This document shows positions 49,465-62,465 of a DNA stretch of 64,000 bases, in pieces. A model generated the notes under the pieces. The model searched no databases. It saw nothing but the letters and a program-made list of their open reading frames with translations, and was not told the DNA's origin. Numbering within the stretch: the stretch's first letter is position 1; each line of letters starts with the position of its first letter. This stretch comes from Lithospermum erythrorhizon (taxonomy: Eukaryota > Streptophyta > Magnoliopsida > Boraginales > Boraginaceae), in assembly GCA_019722365.1 (NCBI GenBank), contig JADFUC010000862.1, positions 2,501-66,500 on the forward strand. Direction: 5' to 3'. The position numbers and the translations under genes are program-made.

Positions 49465-50600
49465 ATTATCATAGACACCATGTAGTACACACGACTGATA
49501 TGTCGTATGCACAAGTGTCACCGGCAATACCAGCAATCAGGCTTGTTGGATTACAATGAAGACATCTTGTAGTATCTGAAAAGAACTTAAGATGCATTCT
49601 TGATACATGATAGAGATGAATGGTTGGATGTAGACTAGGTACACCAAAGCTAGTTTTCAAACTGACAATATGGTGGAAGCGAGGCATGATAGTTCCAAGC
49701 AATAAAGGTTGGTACAACCTATCCCCTTAATGACTCAAGCAAAGCATATTGAATATGCAGCAAATATTGGTCCCAGACAAATGTAGCATTGGTGTTGGAT
49801 TCAATGGGAGCTAGTGTGTCTGTCTTGTTATGTGAACAATAAATTCAATATTTAATTCTTGTTTATGAATTTGTTTTATTCAACATGCTTTATGTGTTTA
49901 TATGTCTTTAATTTGCATATAGCACAGTATTTCCTCGTCGAGGTGAAAAGTCCACTGAGCTACCACACAATTTCTAGAGAGAGCGGCTGAAGTGTTGACA
50001 AGAGAACCTATTCAGAATCTAGAAATATCGCTAGCCATTCACCTTGGTCGGATCTTGCGGTGATGCAGGGCGACAAGCATTTGATGACCAACATAGTGAT
50101 TGATGATCAATTCTCTTGGATCGTGGAAAAACTGGGCTTGAGTCAATCTTATGACTATCGGTTTACTGTGACTAGGTGGATTGACAAAATCATACAAGAT
50201 ATGTATATCTATGTCCTATGATGTTTTCTTAGAACTATTAAGTTTAGCAATTCTTATACCTGCGTATGTAGCAACCTATGTTGTATGAGTTGTGTGCTTT
50301 GACTATGTCAAACGTCCGCCTTAAGTGGGGATTATAACGGCATATGTTGGGTGACAGAGTAAGTATAAGCGATGGGTGTTGATATATTATAAAGGATTCA
50401 TCAACCTTGATATCTGAGTGGATACCGAGCCTCTCGATAGGTATTACGGCGATTGGTTGTATGTAATTTTGATTCGATTCAACTTCGAGTAAAAGAGGGG
50501 AGTCATGGGCATTTCATGACACACTTCTTATAGTTAGCCTATATTTGGAGATCGCGTGATAAAGGAATTGTAAAATAATCGTCAAGGGAAAGTGGGGTGT
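49465..50600 (+). mobile_element. 3' part of a copia element upstream of LTR2
   Basis: Matches 57030-58200 along its length: RNase H remnants (TATGTCGTATGCACAA, the RPDISYA-type region), a non-coding stretch with CACTGAGCTACCACACAATTTCTAGAG, and the polypurine end before the LTR. So the unit before LTR2 belongs to the same family as the unit after it, and its 5' portion is lost at 49.46 kb. Confidence 0.75.
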
Positions 50601-51544
50601 TGTTGGAAATCAAAGTATTTTGATTTCTATAATTATGCCCGTTGAGACAATTGTTGTAACAATTCATTTACTAGTTTAGTTAAATGTGATTACTCAAACT
50701 AAGTGTTCAATTAGTAATTGTTAATTACTAGAAATGGAACTCACGATAATATCAGGGGTTATGCAAGATTGCTAGATCTCACGCATAATCGATATAATAA
50801 TTATAATGGTCAATCATATTATTATACGGCTAATGTCGGAGACAGAAGGTCAAACATATTCATTGGCGTTGAGTTATATTTCATATATGGAATTAAATCA
50901 CGGTTGCTAATTTGGGTGTTGATTGAAATCAACGAGATACCCAAACGAGTATTTTATCGATAAAATACTCGATACAAAATTGGATAAAATCGAATCAATT
51001 AACTTGTTAGATCAATTGAAGGTTTAATGAGAGAAGCTCATTAGTAACTTGTTAATTTACTTACACGACTCAATAAGTTGTTTTGCGAACTTGCTCAAGT
51101 GAACTCACTTTATTAACGAGTTGGGCCATTGAGGCGAAAGTTAAGCGGGAGTATAAAAGGAAAGATGAAATGAAAGTTTGTTTCATCTTTTCCATCTAAT
51201 TTGCCCCCCCGCTTCATTTCCTCTCAAGTTTTTGAGTCAGAAGTTTGACTGAAACTTTTCATCAATAATAGTTCGGTTACAGCAAATCAATCGTGAGGCT
51301 CTTAGCCTGCTTGAGGTGTGGGTGGCGGAGGCGTCTTGTGGCTTGGGGTCAGCTTGAGGAGCGAAATAGGACAACGATGGAAAGGTGTTCGGCATCGGCT
51401 AGCGTTGACTTTGTAAGTCTCCTTTTATTCATACGTATATTGTTATATTGTGTGAATGATTTTGTATTCGATTTTATACACTTATACGTTCTTGGTTGAC
51501 TTTTATTATATTTTATATTATGAATAAATTTCATAATCCCAACA
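50601..51544 (+). mobile_element. Copia LTR2, shared by two tandem units
   Basis: TGTTGGAAATCAAAG... to ...CATAATCCCAACA, 944 bp, with a TATA box GTATAAAAGG (51151-51160). Internal 3' sequence lies on its left and a primer-binding site on its right, so it acts as 3' LTR of one unit and 5' LTR of the next. It aligns with LTR4 along its whole length with many small indels. Confidence 0.85.
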
Positions 51545-51560
51545 GTGGCATCATGAGCCT
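51545..51560 (+). promoter_or_regulatory. Copia primer-binding site
   Basis: GTGGCATCATGAGCC directly after LTR2, a changed version of the initiator-Met tRNA primer site. It is the same as the site of the - strand element at 12716-12733. Confidence 0.65.
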
Positions 51561-52124
51561 ATTTAAGTGTATATTTTCGCTTACAATTTTATATATATAA
51601 TTTGTTATAAACACATTTTATATCAATTTCATATTATATATTCTTGACCATGAATATATGTTATGAAAAAATTGATTCTTGATTAAATTTGTCTTCTATA
51701 CTGATTTTCAATTCATCATATTGTTAATTTTGATGTTTTGAATTTAGATTTGTGTTTCATGAATTGAAAGGGTTTTTAAAACATTTTTTGATTAAAAATA
51801 AATCGGTTTTATTGGATTTGAGGTGTTTAAATCATTCTAAAACTTCCACCAATTTTCGTGTGTACTCCAGAAGGGATGAGAATGTTGTCTGAGAAATTTC
51901 ATAATTTTTGGATCTTTTAAGTGTCCCAAAACAATTTAATGAATTATGGAGTGTGTATTGTATAACTATTTTTTGGAAAATGTTTTTACGAAATTCCAAT
52001 TGGAAATGTTCAAGAATTGATATTGGAATCTGCGGCGCGATTTTAGAATTTTTAAGATATGTTTAAGGCCTTCAAATTAGTTTTACAAAATGTTGAATTA
52101 AATCAAAAAACTGAAATTTTGGTG

Positions 52125-52300
52125 AAAATGGAGGCGCGACCTTCCGGCGGCCCTCCAGGGCGTGTCCGGTGGCCAAACGGCACGTTCCGGTTTTACCGTT
52201 GGGCCAGCGTCTTTACGCCAGCCGGTAGTCCGGCCGTCGACCGTCGGCCGGCGGGCGGTGTCGTCGCGTTGCCCAAATGCGATTTTTGTTGTTACAAAGC
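52125..52300 (+). other. GC-rich block of the copia leader
   Basis: GC-rich stretch of about 170 bases in very AT-rich leader, with GGCGGCC, CCGGTGGCC and GGCCGGCGGGCGG runs. The - strand element has its counterpart at 11990-12150. It could form strong RNA structure in the genomic transcript. Its overlapping 81-codon frame is not recognisable as a protein. Confidence 0.6.
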
Positions 52301-53739
52301 CTAATCCATTTTTGAATTAATTCATTTCGGTTTTGTGCATTTATTGTCTTTTATTATTTTTGATAATTGTAAGTATCAATTATGTTATGTAAAATGATTA
52401 TTATTAATCGTTTAATGTATAATTGAAGTATTTATTGTAATAACTATTGAACCATGATATTTATATATGATTAATGTATTTTTAATAATATATATATATA
52501 TATTATTCCTATCACATTTAAATTGTATATTTATGTGATTAATTTGATTTGTATAATCAAAATGAAGAGGATTTTACATATGATTTGGTAATCATATATT
52601 TAAAATCGAATTGATTGAGAATCTTTATTTAAACTCATAATTAGTAATTTGCATTTTATTATATAATTGATTGCGTCTTAATTGCGTATTAAGTACATAT
52701 TTATTATGTATTGATAACATGTTTATTTCACACTTAATAGCAATAAATTCGCTATATGACATTCATGACTCAAATATTCCATACCATTTAATATGTTTAC
52801 ATTGAATGCATATGTTTATGTGTTTTCAATTTTATTATATATTATAATGGGATTGGAAAGGGGATATATTGATATGACCTAATTTGTATTTTTTGAAATA
52901 AGAGTCTGAACTTCGTTTATCTATTAATACGCTTTCACCGCAGTCGTTTTATTTTATTTCATTTTATTTTTATTTTACCCATAGCTTAGCGTGTTGTCTT
53001 AGTTGGGTTAGTAAGAAATAGATGTACAGGTGGAGGCATTGAGATGATGTTCCGCCATTGGAGGTTTCAGATTGAAGAATACAGATCGCGCGGCCAAGTG
53101 TCGTAATAGGCTTTATTATTTGTATTTCTTTAGGGTCGTATCATATATCTCCTAAATATGTATTATTTATTTTATTTTTCATGATGTGCGTATTTGCTTG
53201 AATATATGTTTGCATAACATATTAAATGATCAAGAAAATAATAAGATACCATAAAATTTACTTTCGTATCAAACCAATTTTAAAGTTGTGAAACTCGACG
53301 CAATCGGAAGCGTGGCTGTGTTAGCGGGTGTTCTGGTATCGTGTCAGGGTATGGCAATGGATCATGTTGAAGTGATTTCCACTAACGTTGTGGGCTTTCA
53401 GATGATCATTCCAAGTAAATTGGTTTAATTGGTCGCTTAACCGGTGATTTCCACTAACGTTGTGGGCTCGGTGATACACATTGGGTAATCTGTAGGAATG
53501 CTAGTAACACAAGAGTTATGTCGTGTTTACATAATTGGTTAGATAACCTACTACTATGTTGGTTTTCGAAATGTATGTAGTGTTGCCCTTTGAAATTCCG
53601 ATATAATAGATCTTGCATACTAATACATTTTGTGAGATTTTGGTATTGGTATTACTTTTACTGCAGTACATTTGTAAAAATTTGACATGATAGATTGCTA
53701 AACAGTTGTCATTTACATTTATTCTTGTAAATTCAAATG

Positions 53740-54520
53740 GCGCCCCAAATCCGCTAGAAACTTCGTTTAGGGCTATACTTGGTATAGCTCAATAATTCAA
53801 ACTTTGATGGCTGATGCCAGCTTGAGAATTTGTTCTCAAGCAAGAGAGGATAAGTATGTATTGAACACCTGATTTACCTTGAACCAAATGACAACTTTGC
53901 TACTACTAATAGGAAGGGAGGCCTACGAGAAGCGCCAGCACGTCTTGTAGATGTCAATATGTATAACAGCCAAATGGAACACGCATTCCAGACTTAGTAT
54001 GAGAAGGTTAAAACATATGACATGTACCAACAACTCGATAATTCGAAGGCTAGAAATGAGAGATATGACAGCATGCGTACTCTGCATTGACACTGGCCAG
54101 AGGAAATGGGCGAGCTGCGAGCCGCGTGTCATTAAAATGATAGGCTTGGTGAGCGACCGATGTCTTGGGCTCGAGGGGTTTAGAAATTTGTGAGCATCAC
54201 AGAATCATCAGGAGAAGTTCTACCGGTTTGTGATGAACTGACATGCATAAGTTTGAAATGACTCTAAATGAGCTGCATAAGATGATCCTGAAACTATTTG
54301 AGACAAATCACAGGGAGGATTAAGACTCCTACTTTTACATTTTGGTGAATTACAAACAAAAAGAAATTTAAGAAGAAGTACAATGGTAAGGCTAAAGGTT
54401 TGAGAAGAAACCTAAGGTTACAATTTCTTTGAAGGCAATGACAGAAAGGAGGACAAGTGTCATTACTGTGGGAACACAGGTAATTGGAAGTCGACACACC
54501 AAGAAGTTCTTGGAAGATAG
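53740..54520 (+). mobile_element. Copia gag remnant with zinc knuckle
   Basis: Capsid-like phrases survive in several frames (VIKMIGLV, FVMN, a MTLHEL-like segment). Near 54446-54505 the zinc knuckle reads DKCHYCGNTGNWK, with the first two Cys intact but the His replaced by Asn. Stops and frameshifts throughout. Confidence 0.7.
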
Positions 54521-54959
54521 GAAGAATGGTCTAGCGCTTACGCTCGGCTACAGGTTTATATATGTATATATATGTTATTGAAGTTTGTACTCTTCTAAAT
54601 TCTATAAGTGAGTGCTTGTCAATAGTATGGTTTATAAATATTTGTCTCAGTAATGGGGAAAGTAGAGATGATTCGAAGAGTAGAGATGGATTGACGTGAA
54701 AGGGACAATGCGGGCTGCTGACCACAGAGTAGGATCCGTCAGTTTGAACCTTTTGCCTCCGGACGTGTTTACGAAAAGAAATTTAAACAATGTTTTAATG
54801 CACCCACTTATAAAGCGAGGAATATTACTTCTTCCTTTTAGTATTTTGAATAATGAATGATTTTTTTCCCTTTCGATTTCAAAAAGCGTGATCCCAATGC
54901 ATTTAGGATCTCTATGAGAAGTAAGTGATATAGAGAAATATCTGATTTAGTTCTTGAGG

Positions 54960-55970
54960 ATGTGTACTGGACTCTGGAGCAAATCGATCGAGAACATAAC
55001 ATCGATAAAGGCCTGAAGCCCGATGGCTTAAAGCCCGGCTATACTTGTGGCATTGCAAATAGGTCATATAGCAGTACCGTATCAAGTGACTTCACTTTGG
55101 TGGAACACTTGAAGGTTTCGATTATGAATCATACGATTGGTATGAAACTTGCCGACTAGGCAAAATGACCAAATCGCCCTTCATTGGATACAATGCAAGG
55201 CAAATGTTTATTGGGGATCATACAAACCATATGTGTGTGGGCCAATGAATGCATATGTAATAAATGGTTACATTACTTCGCCATAATTACTAATGATTCA
55301 CGGTAATTGTGGTTATGTCAATATAATGAAACACAGTGAAACCACTTTGAGAAGTCTAGGGAATTTCATAATGAAGTAGAAAGAAAGCCAATGAACAAGA
55401 CTATAGAAGATTCTTCCGTCTAGTAGAGGAGAATGTTTCGTCGAGGTGTCTCTAAATCTTAAAAGTGTGGTATGGTGTCACAACTCACTCTTGTAGAAAC
55501 GCCACCTCATTATGGCGTATGCGAAGAAATCAAACTTGGCTTGACATTATTCGATATAAGATGAGCCTATCAAACACGAATTATTAAAACATACATTACA
55601 AAGTACATCACTCACGTTTAAATAAAGATGTCAATATATAGGCATTTCAAATACTTAAATGAATTGGTTTGGAAGACTCCAAATTGGGTTTTTGAAATTT
55701 TTTAGGCGATAAAGCTTATGTCAAGAGATTGTGAAAGATAAAGATAGCGCCCAAATTATAAAATGCTACCTGATTGGCTATCCGAAGGATACCGTTGGTT
55801 ATTACTTCTACCTGAAACACGAAAATAAAATTTTCACTGCTAGATCAAGAGCATTCCTTCAAAGGGAATATGTGTCCAGAAGGACTAGGAGTGATGGTGA
55901 TCATTTTGAAACTCAAGATGATGAATGGAGCTATCAATACACCCGGTGGCAGAGGCATTTGTAGCGCGCA
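54960..55970 (+). mobile_element. Copia integrase remnant
   Basis: Phrases of the gag-pre-integrase and integrase follow in order: KMTKSPFIGYNAR (about 55165), MCGPMNAYVINGYI (about 55232), then IKCYLIGYPKDTVGYYFYL and ENKIFTARSRAFL in the 77-codon frame at 55731-55964, the C-terminal region before reverse transcriptase. Frame changes between these blocks show it is inactive. Confidence 0.8.
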
Positions 55971-56234
55971 GAATTAGTGACTTCTTGCATAGAAGAATCA
56001 GTTTTTGATCCAGGAGAGTTGTGAATAGAAATGACCATAGGAGTCGATAGAGATCGTCAGGGAACCGGACCATTGGTATGGTGAAACTTTCATGGTGAAA
56101 GTAGCGAGCACAAGCTTATACGAGGAGGCAATAAGTACGCCGAAGATCTTGACAAATGGTAAAAACTGACCATAAGAGATCCGAGATGGGTTAAATACTG
56201 GCAATTTGGTCTTGTTAGATTTACACAATGAGGT

Positions 56235-57000
56235 TCTTCACATTGAGTGTAAATGGGTATTTAATAAGAAACATGACAAAGATGGCGATCCATGTGTTTC
56301 ATAATGGGCTTCGTGGCGAAAGGCTTCAAGCATACTCGTAGCGTTGACTATGGTGAAACCTATTCACAAAAGGCACATCTTAAAACCACGTTCAATAATG
56401 GCCAAGCCATTGCCATTTTATGGTTATAAAATATGGCAAATGGATGTAAATATTGTTTCTGAATGGAAACCTTGGGGAAAGCATGCGATGTACAATCTTG
56501 AGCTTTCATGTCCCCAAGCAGCGGGATCTAAGAAGGTTTGCAAGTGAAAGGTCCATTTATGGTCTCAGCGAAGCATCCATGATTTAGAATCTTCGTTTTG
56601 ATGGAAACAATCAAGATTTTGGGTTCATCAGAAACGAAGAGGAATCTTGTCTATACAAGAAGGTGAGTGGGAGTTATGTAGCCTTTATAGTCTTATATGT
56701 TAATGATATATTAATCGTAGCAATGTAGGGATTCACCCAAACTCAGTCAAGGATTGGCTGCAAAAATATTTCTCATGAAGGACTTGGGCGAAGTGCAATA
56801 CATTCTTGGAATCAAAATTCATCGAGATCGAGTCAACCGACTGATTGGACTTTGCCAAGACACCTATATAAAAAAGATATTGCAAAGGTTCAAAATGAAT
56901 GATTCCAAGGAAAGAGTCGTCTCTCATGAGACATGGAGTTCAACTCGGCAAGTAAATAATCCGCTGCCATGAATCTTTGAGGTGGACAAGATGAAGGACC
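56235..57000 (+). mobile_element. Copia reverse transcriptase remnant
   Basis: ECKWVFNKKHDKDGDP near 56245 marks the RT start, followed in shifted frames by YKIWQMDVNIV (56427) and by YVNDILIVAM (about 56697), where the catalytic YVDD is YVND. The frame at 56754-56972 carries KDLGEVQYILGIKI. A start-to-end frame no longer exists. Confidence 0.85.
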
Positions 57001-57440
57001 CTACATTATAATTCGGTACATGGGGTCCATCATGTACACCATGTAGTACACACGACCTGATATGTCGTATGCACAAATTGCCACCAGCAATACCAAGCTA
57101 ATCCAGGAGAAACCTGTTGGATTACAGTGAAGGGCATCTTGTAGTATCTGAAAAGAACTTAAGATGCATTCTTGGTACATGATAGAGATGAATGGTTGGA
57201 TGTAGACCGGGTACACCAAAGCCCGAGTTTTCAAGCGAAAATATGGTGGAAAGCGAGCCTTGGAGTAGTTCAAGCAATAAAAGGTTGGTACAAGCATCCC
57301 ACCCTTCTTAATGACTCAAGCAAAGCATATTGAATATGCATCGAATATTAGTCCCCAGGGAAAAATGTAGCATTGGTGTTGGATTCAATAGGAGCTAAGC
57401 GTGTGTCAATCTTGTTATGTGAACAATAAATTCAATATTC
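57001..57440 (+). mobile_element. Copia RNase H remnant
   Basis: GSIMYTM and TRPDMSYA phrases near 57028-57075 mark the RT/RNase H junction, then a decayed RNase H follows with stops. Its match at 49465 onward shows the same stretch in the upstream unit. Confidence 0.75.
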
Positions 57441-58187
57441 GGATGCTTTGTTTATGAATTTGTTTATTACGCTATGCACATGTGTTTATATGTCTTTAAT
57501 TTGCATATAACACATTATTTTCCTCGTCAGTGAAAAGAAGTCCCACTGAGCTACCACACAATTTCTAGAGGGCAACTGAAGTGGTGACAAGAGAGAACCT
57601 ATTCAAGAAGTCTAGAAGCCACTCTGGCCCAGCCATTCACCTTGAGTCGAGATCTTTGTGATGCAGGCGACAAGCATTTGATGACCAACATAGTGATTGA
57701 TGATCAATTCTCTTGGATCGTAAGAGCTTGGAAGCTTGATCAATCTTATGGGCTATCAGTTTACTGGTGACTAATTTGGATTGACCACTGCAAAATCATA
57801 GAAGATATGTATATCTATGTCCTATGATGTTTGCTTAAATTAAGTTTAACCCAATTCTTATACACACTTATGCTTAGCAACTTTATGTTATATGAGTTGT
57901 GTGCTTTGACTATGTCAAACGTTGCCTTAAGCGGGGATTATAACGGCATATGTTGGGTGACCTGAGTAAGTATAGCAATAGGTGTTGATATATTATAAGG
58001 GATTTATCCAGCCTTGATATACAAGGTAGATCTCAGGCCTGTTAGTGTGCGGTGATTGGTTTGTAGGGCGCCGTAGTGCACGATTGATTCAACTCAGGAG
58101 TAAGAAGTCATGGGCATTTCATGACACACTTCTTATGGTTGGCTATGGTAGGTCGCGTGATAAATGAATTGTAAAGTAATCGTCCAA

Positions 58188-58200
58188 GGGCAAGTGGGAG
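58188..58200 (+). promoter_or_regulatory. Copia polypurine tract
   Basis: GGGCAAGTGGGAG directly before LTR4, the same as at 4076-4088 and, with changes, at 50586-50600. Confidence 0.7.
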
Positions 58201-59142
58201 TGTTGGAAATCAAAGTATTTTGATTTCTATAATTATGCCTGTTGCGACAATTGTTGTAACAATTCATTTTACTAGTTTTAGTTAAATGTGATTACTCAAA
58301 CTAAGTGTTCAAATAGTAATTGTTAATTACTAGAATTGGAACTCACGATAATATCGGGGTTATGCAAGATTGCTAGATCTCGCATATGTCGATATAATAA
58401 TTATAATGGTCGATCATATTATTATCACGGCTAATATTATCGAGAGCCGAAAGGTCAAACACATTCATTGGCGTTGATTATATTCCATATATGGAATTAA
58501 ATCACGATTGCTAATTTGGAGTGTTGATTGAAATCGAGATACTCAAGTATTTTTTTCGATAAAATACTGCGACACAAGAGTGAATAAAATCGAATCAATT
58601 AACTTGTTAGTTCAATTGAAGGTTTAATGAGAGAAGCTCATTAGTAACTTGTTAAGTTACTTACACGACTCAATAAGTTGTTTTACGGCTTAACGAGTCA
58701 ACTCACTTTATTAACGAGTTGAGCTATTCGGGCGAAAATTAAACGGGAGTATATAAAGGAGGAAAAGATGAAACAAAACCTAAGTTTCATTTCATCTTTT
58801 CAACGTCAAAGTTTCCCCCGCCGTTTCCTCTCGAGTTTTGAGTCGAGTTTGACTAAAAACTTTTCATCTAATAGTTCGATTACAGCAAATCGATCATCGT
58901 GAGGCTCTCCCTCTCTTGGTGTGGACTAAGCGGGTCATCAGCAGCAGGGTGCTTGAGGAACGAAATAGGACACGTGGAAAAGGTGTTCGACATCAGCTGC
59001 GTTGACTTTGTAAGTCTCCTTTTATTCATACGTATATTGTTATATTGTGTGAATGATTTTTGTATTCGATTTTATACACTTATAGGTTCTTGGTTGCCTT
59101 TTATTATAATTTATATTATGAATAAATTGCATAATCCCAACA
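58201..59142 (+). mobile_element. Copia 3' LTR (LTR4)
   Basis: TGTTGGAAATC... to ...CATAATCCCAACA, 942 bp against 944 bp for LTR2, with TATA box GTATATAAAGG (58749-58759). Together with LTR2 it bounds an 8.5 kb copia unit. No primer-binding site follows, so the tandem array ends here. Confidence 0.85.
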
Positions 59143-59675
59143 ATTTCGATCCTATATATTCATGGATATTTTTAGTGTTTGTTCCAAAGTCATAGGCGAG
59201 TTGAGCATTCTTTGTTCTTGTGTTAACCTTGGGAGCTATCGGCGAATCGATTGCCACCAAAGGTCGTGCCGAAATTGCTTTCAAGTCGGTGGTCTCCATA
59301 CCCACGTAGCATGAATTGATAAGTTTGTTGTTGTTTTGTCATTGTTATATTATAGTTTACAAAGCTGTAGTGATGATTTCAGAGTTAGCGTAGCGATGAT
59401 TTCCTCTGTGAGTCGACTTTCAGTGAGTCGACTTTCAAGGAAGATCAACTATGGCGCATTGACTTTCTCAACGAGTCAACTTTGGAGACTTGACTTTTCC
59501 AACATGTTGTTGACTTTTGAAACTCTCTGTATGTTTGAATAATACTTATACGTTTGTTTGATCTTGATATATATAGAAATCTCTATGTATGTAATTTTTA
59601 ATGATCAATAGCTTGCAAATAGAATCTATAGATATCGACCAGCTTATTTGGTCGAATTAATGGGGAGTGAGATCG
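59143..59675. other. Non-coding DNA after the copia array
   Basis: Contains a short local repeat of AGTCGACTTTCA/GAGTCAACTTT motifs (59411-59500). No gene supported. Confidence 0.35.
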
Positions 59676-59679
59676 TATT

Positions 59680-60010
59680 TCATGTCACATCCATATGATT
59701 TTCCTTACTTTGGAAGGGAAGATCCTTGGAGGAATTTCCAGGAAGAGCAATAGTCGAGTCAAAATTAACCATGATTCGTTCTAGCTTTTCAAAAAATTAA
59801 AATTTTTTATAATCCAAGACCAAGTATAATGGAAGCCAGTATGAACAAGATTTAAAAAGAAAAAATAATTAATAAAACTAAGAAAAAAAATAGAACCCAA
59901 AATAGGGGAAGTGGGGATTGGAATTTTATTTGAATTCAGGAGAACTTGATTAAAATCTCCACAGAGGATAAGGGGTTGACTAGACAATGGGTTAATAAAA
60001 GAATATATCT
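59680..60010 (-). mobile_element. LINE endonuclease-domain fragment
   Basis: The minus strand encodes PLILCGDFNQVL, the endonuclease/exonuclease/phosphatase signature of L1-type LINEs. A GFHYTWS phrase and, after a stop, a KLERIMVN-like phrase follow at the expected spacing. Frameshifted and without reverse transcriptase. Confidence 0.6.
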
Positions 60011-61695
60011 CATACTAGATTTCAGGTAGTTAATCTTTACTTGAGTTTCAAAAATAACAAATGTTTATAGGCATGTAAAAGACTAATTAGGATGTTTAGT
60101 GAAATTTCAGCAAAGTCCACAGCTTCTATCATAAATCTATCCAAAGAAGTTAAATGATGTCTTGATAGGTATTTCTTAGCAATAAACTTGGTACTTTCAT
60201 AGAGAAAAATAATATCATTTTTATATTGCATCGTTAGTGATGCAAGTAATTAAAAGCTATGAAGTTTGGCTGACCTCTTACAGGTTCGGGATAATTTTTT
60301 ATAATGATGTTGGGGTTGTTTTGGAACAACCACTAAAATTCATGTTTGAAATCACAAAATTGGAAAAGCAATTTATAACGAAGCGATTAATTGTGCAAAA
60401 TTAAAAGCATAAGGAAGAAGAAAAGAACTCGGCCCCGTAGAACAAGAAGCATGCGATTGCAGATGTGTTCAGCTAATCGTCGTCCGTTTTTTCTCTGCAA
60501 AAGGTGGTCGGCCACAAGACGACTTGATTTCTTATTCGAATACCTACATGGCTCTTCTGTCCAAGCATCATACAACTCAAATATGGGATTTTGTGTCAAA
60601 TTTACAGCATCATATGTACTATTGTTCAGGATAATCTTAGGTTGATTCGAATTCTAGACGTTCATCAGGTTTAACTTTCGTCTTTTGAATTTTCTCTTCA
60701 TTTCCATTACAGAATCGTCATTCTCCAAAGTGTTTGAATCCTTTAACTTGTCAATCTTCCTTTTCCTATAAATCATCTCCAATCATTTTATCATTTAATA
60801 TTCTTAAAGCCTCATTGATAGCATCTTGCATTGAGGAATATAAATCTAAATAACAATCCAATTTATCTTCACATATTCTTAGTCCAGTATCAAGAGGATT
60901 CCAAAGAAGCTCAATGTTCCCCCTAGATAGATTGGTCCAAGAGATTATCAAATTCTAGTCTTTTTAAAATTGTTTCGGAAACATCATCGTGTGAAATCTT
61001 ATACCCAAAATTTCTTTGTCTCTTTGCATTCAAATTCGGTATCCCCAAGACTTCAACAAGATTATTAGAATGGTGGTTTAACTTTGGAGAAGTAGACTTA
61101 GATTTATAGTGAATGGAGGTGATGACAACATTTTATGGTAAATTAAGAGATGCAGCAACGATTGTGTGAGACTGTCGAGGTGGAGAAGGCTTAAAGAAAA
61201 AGGCTCTAGAGGGATGTGGTTCAGGTATGGAGGGGCGGGAACCTAGAATTGAGGGATAAGGACCTAGGATGGATGGATAGAAGGTTGTAATTTGTATGGT
61301 GATGAGGAATGGGAGGAGAAAAAAAAAAGAACTTTAGATTTAGTAAATATTTTGGGACAAGACGAAGAGTTAACATTAAGAAGTTGAAATTATGGTTCTC
61401 GAGGTTAACAAAGAGATTATCACATCTGGACATTGTAGAATATAAGTTGAAATGGAACATTAAATTACAAGCTATAAAATAAGCGAAATTTGTTTTGAGA
61501 ATTGACAGTATTGAGTCGTTTGCAATTTCCTTGTAATTTTCACTACAAAATCTTCTCAATCATCAAAATCCTAAATCCTCAATTACACCTCCACAAATCA
61601 CCGAACCCTAAATCCCTAATTATTCTACAAACAATCTTCACAATTCACAAAACCTTACATTGCCCAAAAAACTCAATAACCGAACAATAGCATGT
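60011..61695 (-). other. Low-complexity, possibly LINE 5' remains
   Basis: Lies upstream of the endonuclease fragment on the same strand, where LINE ORF1 would be, and has several short minus-strand frames (60951-60766, 61559-61221). I see no zinc knuckle or other ORF1 motif, so the link to the LINE is only by position. Confidence 0.25.
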
Positions 61696-61701
61696 AACTA
61701 A

Positions 61702-62462
61702 GACTATCTTCAATAGGGAGACATCCAAAAAGCAATAATCCTCTGCCACATCAGTTATTTTCTTCCCACCTCATCAAATATTTCAACTATCTTTTAACAC
61801 TCCACAGTAAAAGGGCATCTCAAAAAACCAGTCATTTTTCTCTTTACTCCATATCAATCAAATATACCCCACCAAATTTATACATATTTTTAATTTTATA
61901 ATTAATTAATTTAGACTCAAATAATAAGTAATTATTATTTTAATAACTAATATTTTAATTTTAAATCATTAGGATCCATTTTATAGTTAAATAAGATGAA
62001 AAAATGAGTTGAAAAATGGTAATAATGGAGAATGCTGAAAAATATTTGTGTCCAAATTAGGTAAATCTAGTCTCTATTTGTAGAGGATAACAAATGTGGA
62101 ATAATGATATATTTTTTTTTATTCTTTTAATATCAAATTATTCTCAAATACTCAATATTTAAAATCAAAGAATAATTAAAATAAAAAGCGCCCTGTCCAG
62201 TTTAGAGGCATGTAAGCACGAATCCATTGGTCATAAAAAACTAGCAAATAGAGTCATGTGTACTTTTTGGCTATTCAATGAGAAAAACATACGCCCGCGT
62301 TTCTTGTGCTAATTGACAATTTTGTAGCCGGCCCTCAATTTTTCTCTGTCTCCGAATTTATTGAATAAATCACAAATTCAAGTTAAAGTTGTCCCTTTCA
62401 ATAGTTTTCTATGTGAACATTTAATTGGGGACATCTTCAAATTTGTCCTATTGGAGATAGTC
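61702..62462. mobile_element. PIF/Harbinger-like MITE
   Basis: Ends GACTATCTTCAATAGGG and (reverse complement of right end) GACTATCTCCAATAGGA are inverted repeats. TAA flanks both sides (61699-61701 and 62463-62465), the 3 bp target site typical of the Harbinger superfamily. The 761 bp interior is AT-rich and non-coding, so it depends on transposase from elsewhere. Confidence 0.65.
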
Positions 62463-62465
62463 TAA

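Noticed and set aside
52059..52304. 81-residue frame over the GC-rich copia leader block
   Set aside because: Open because of GC-rich composition; the - strand element has a different frame there and no motif is shared.
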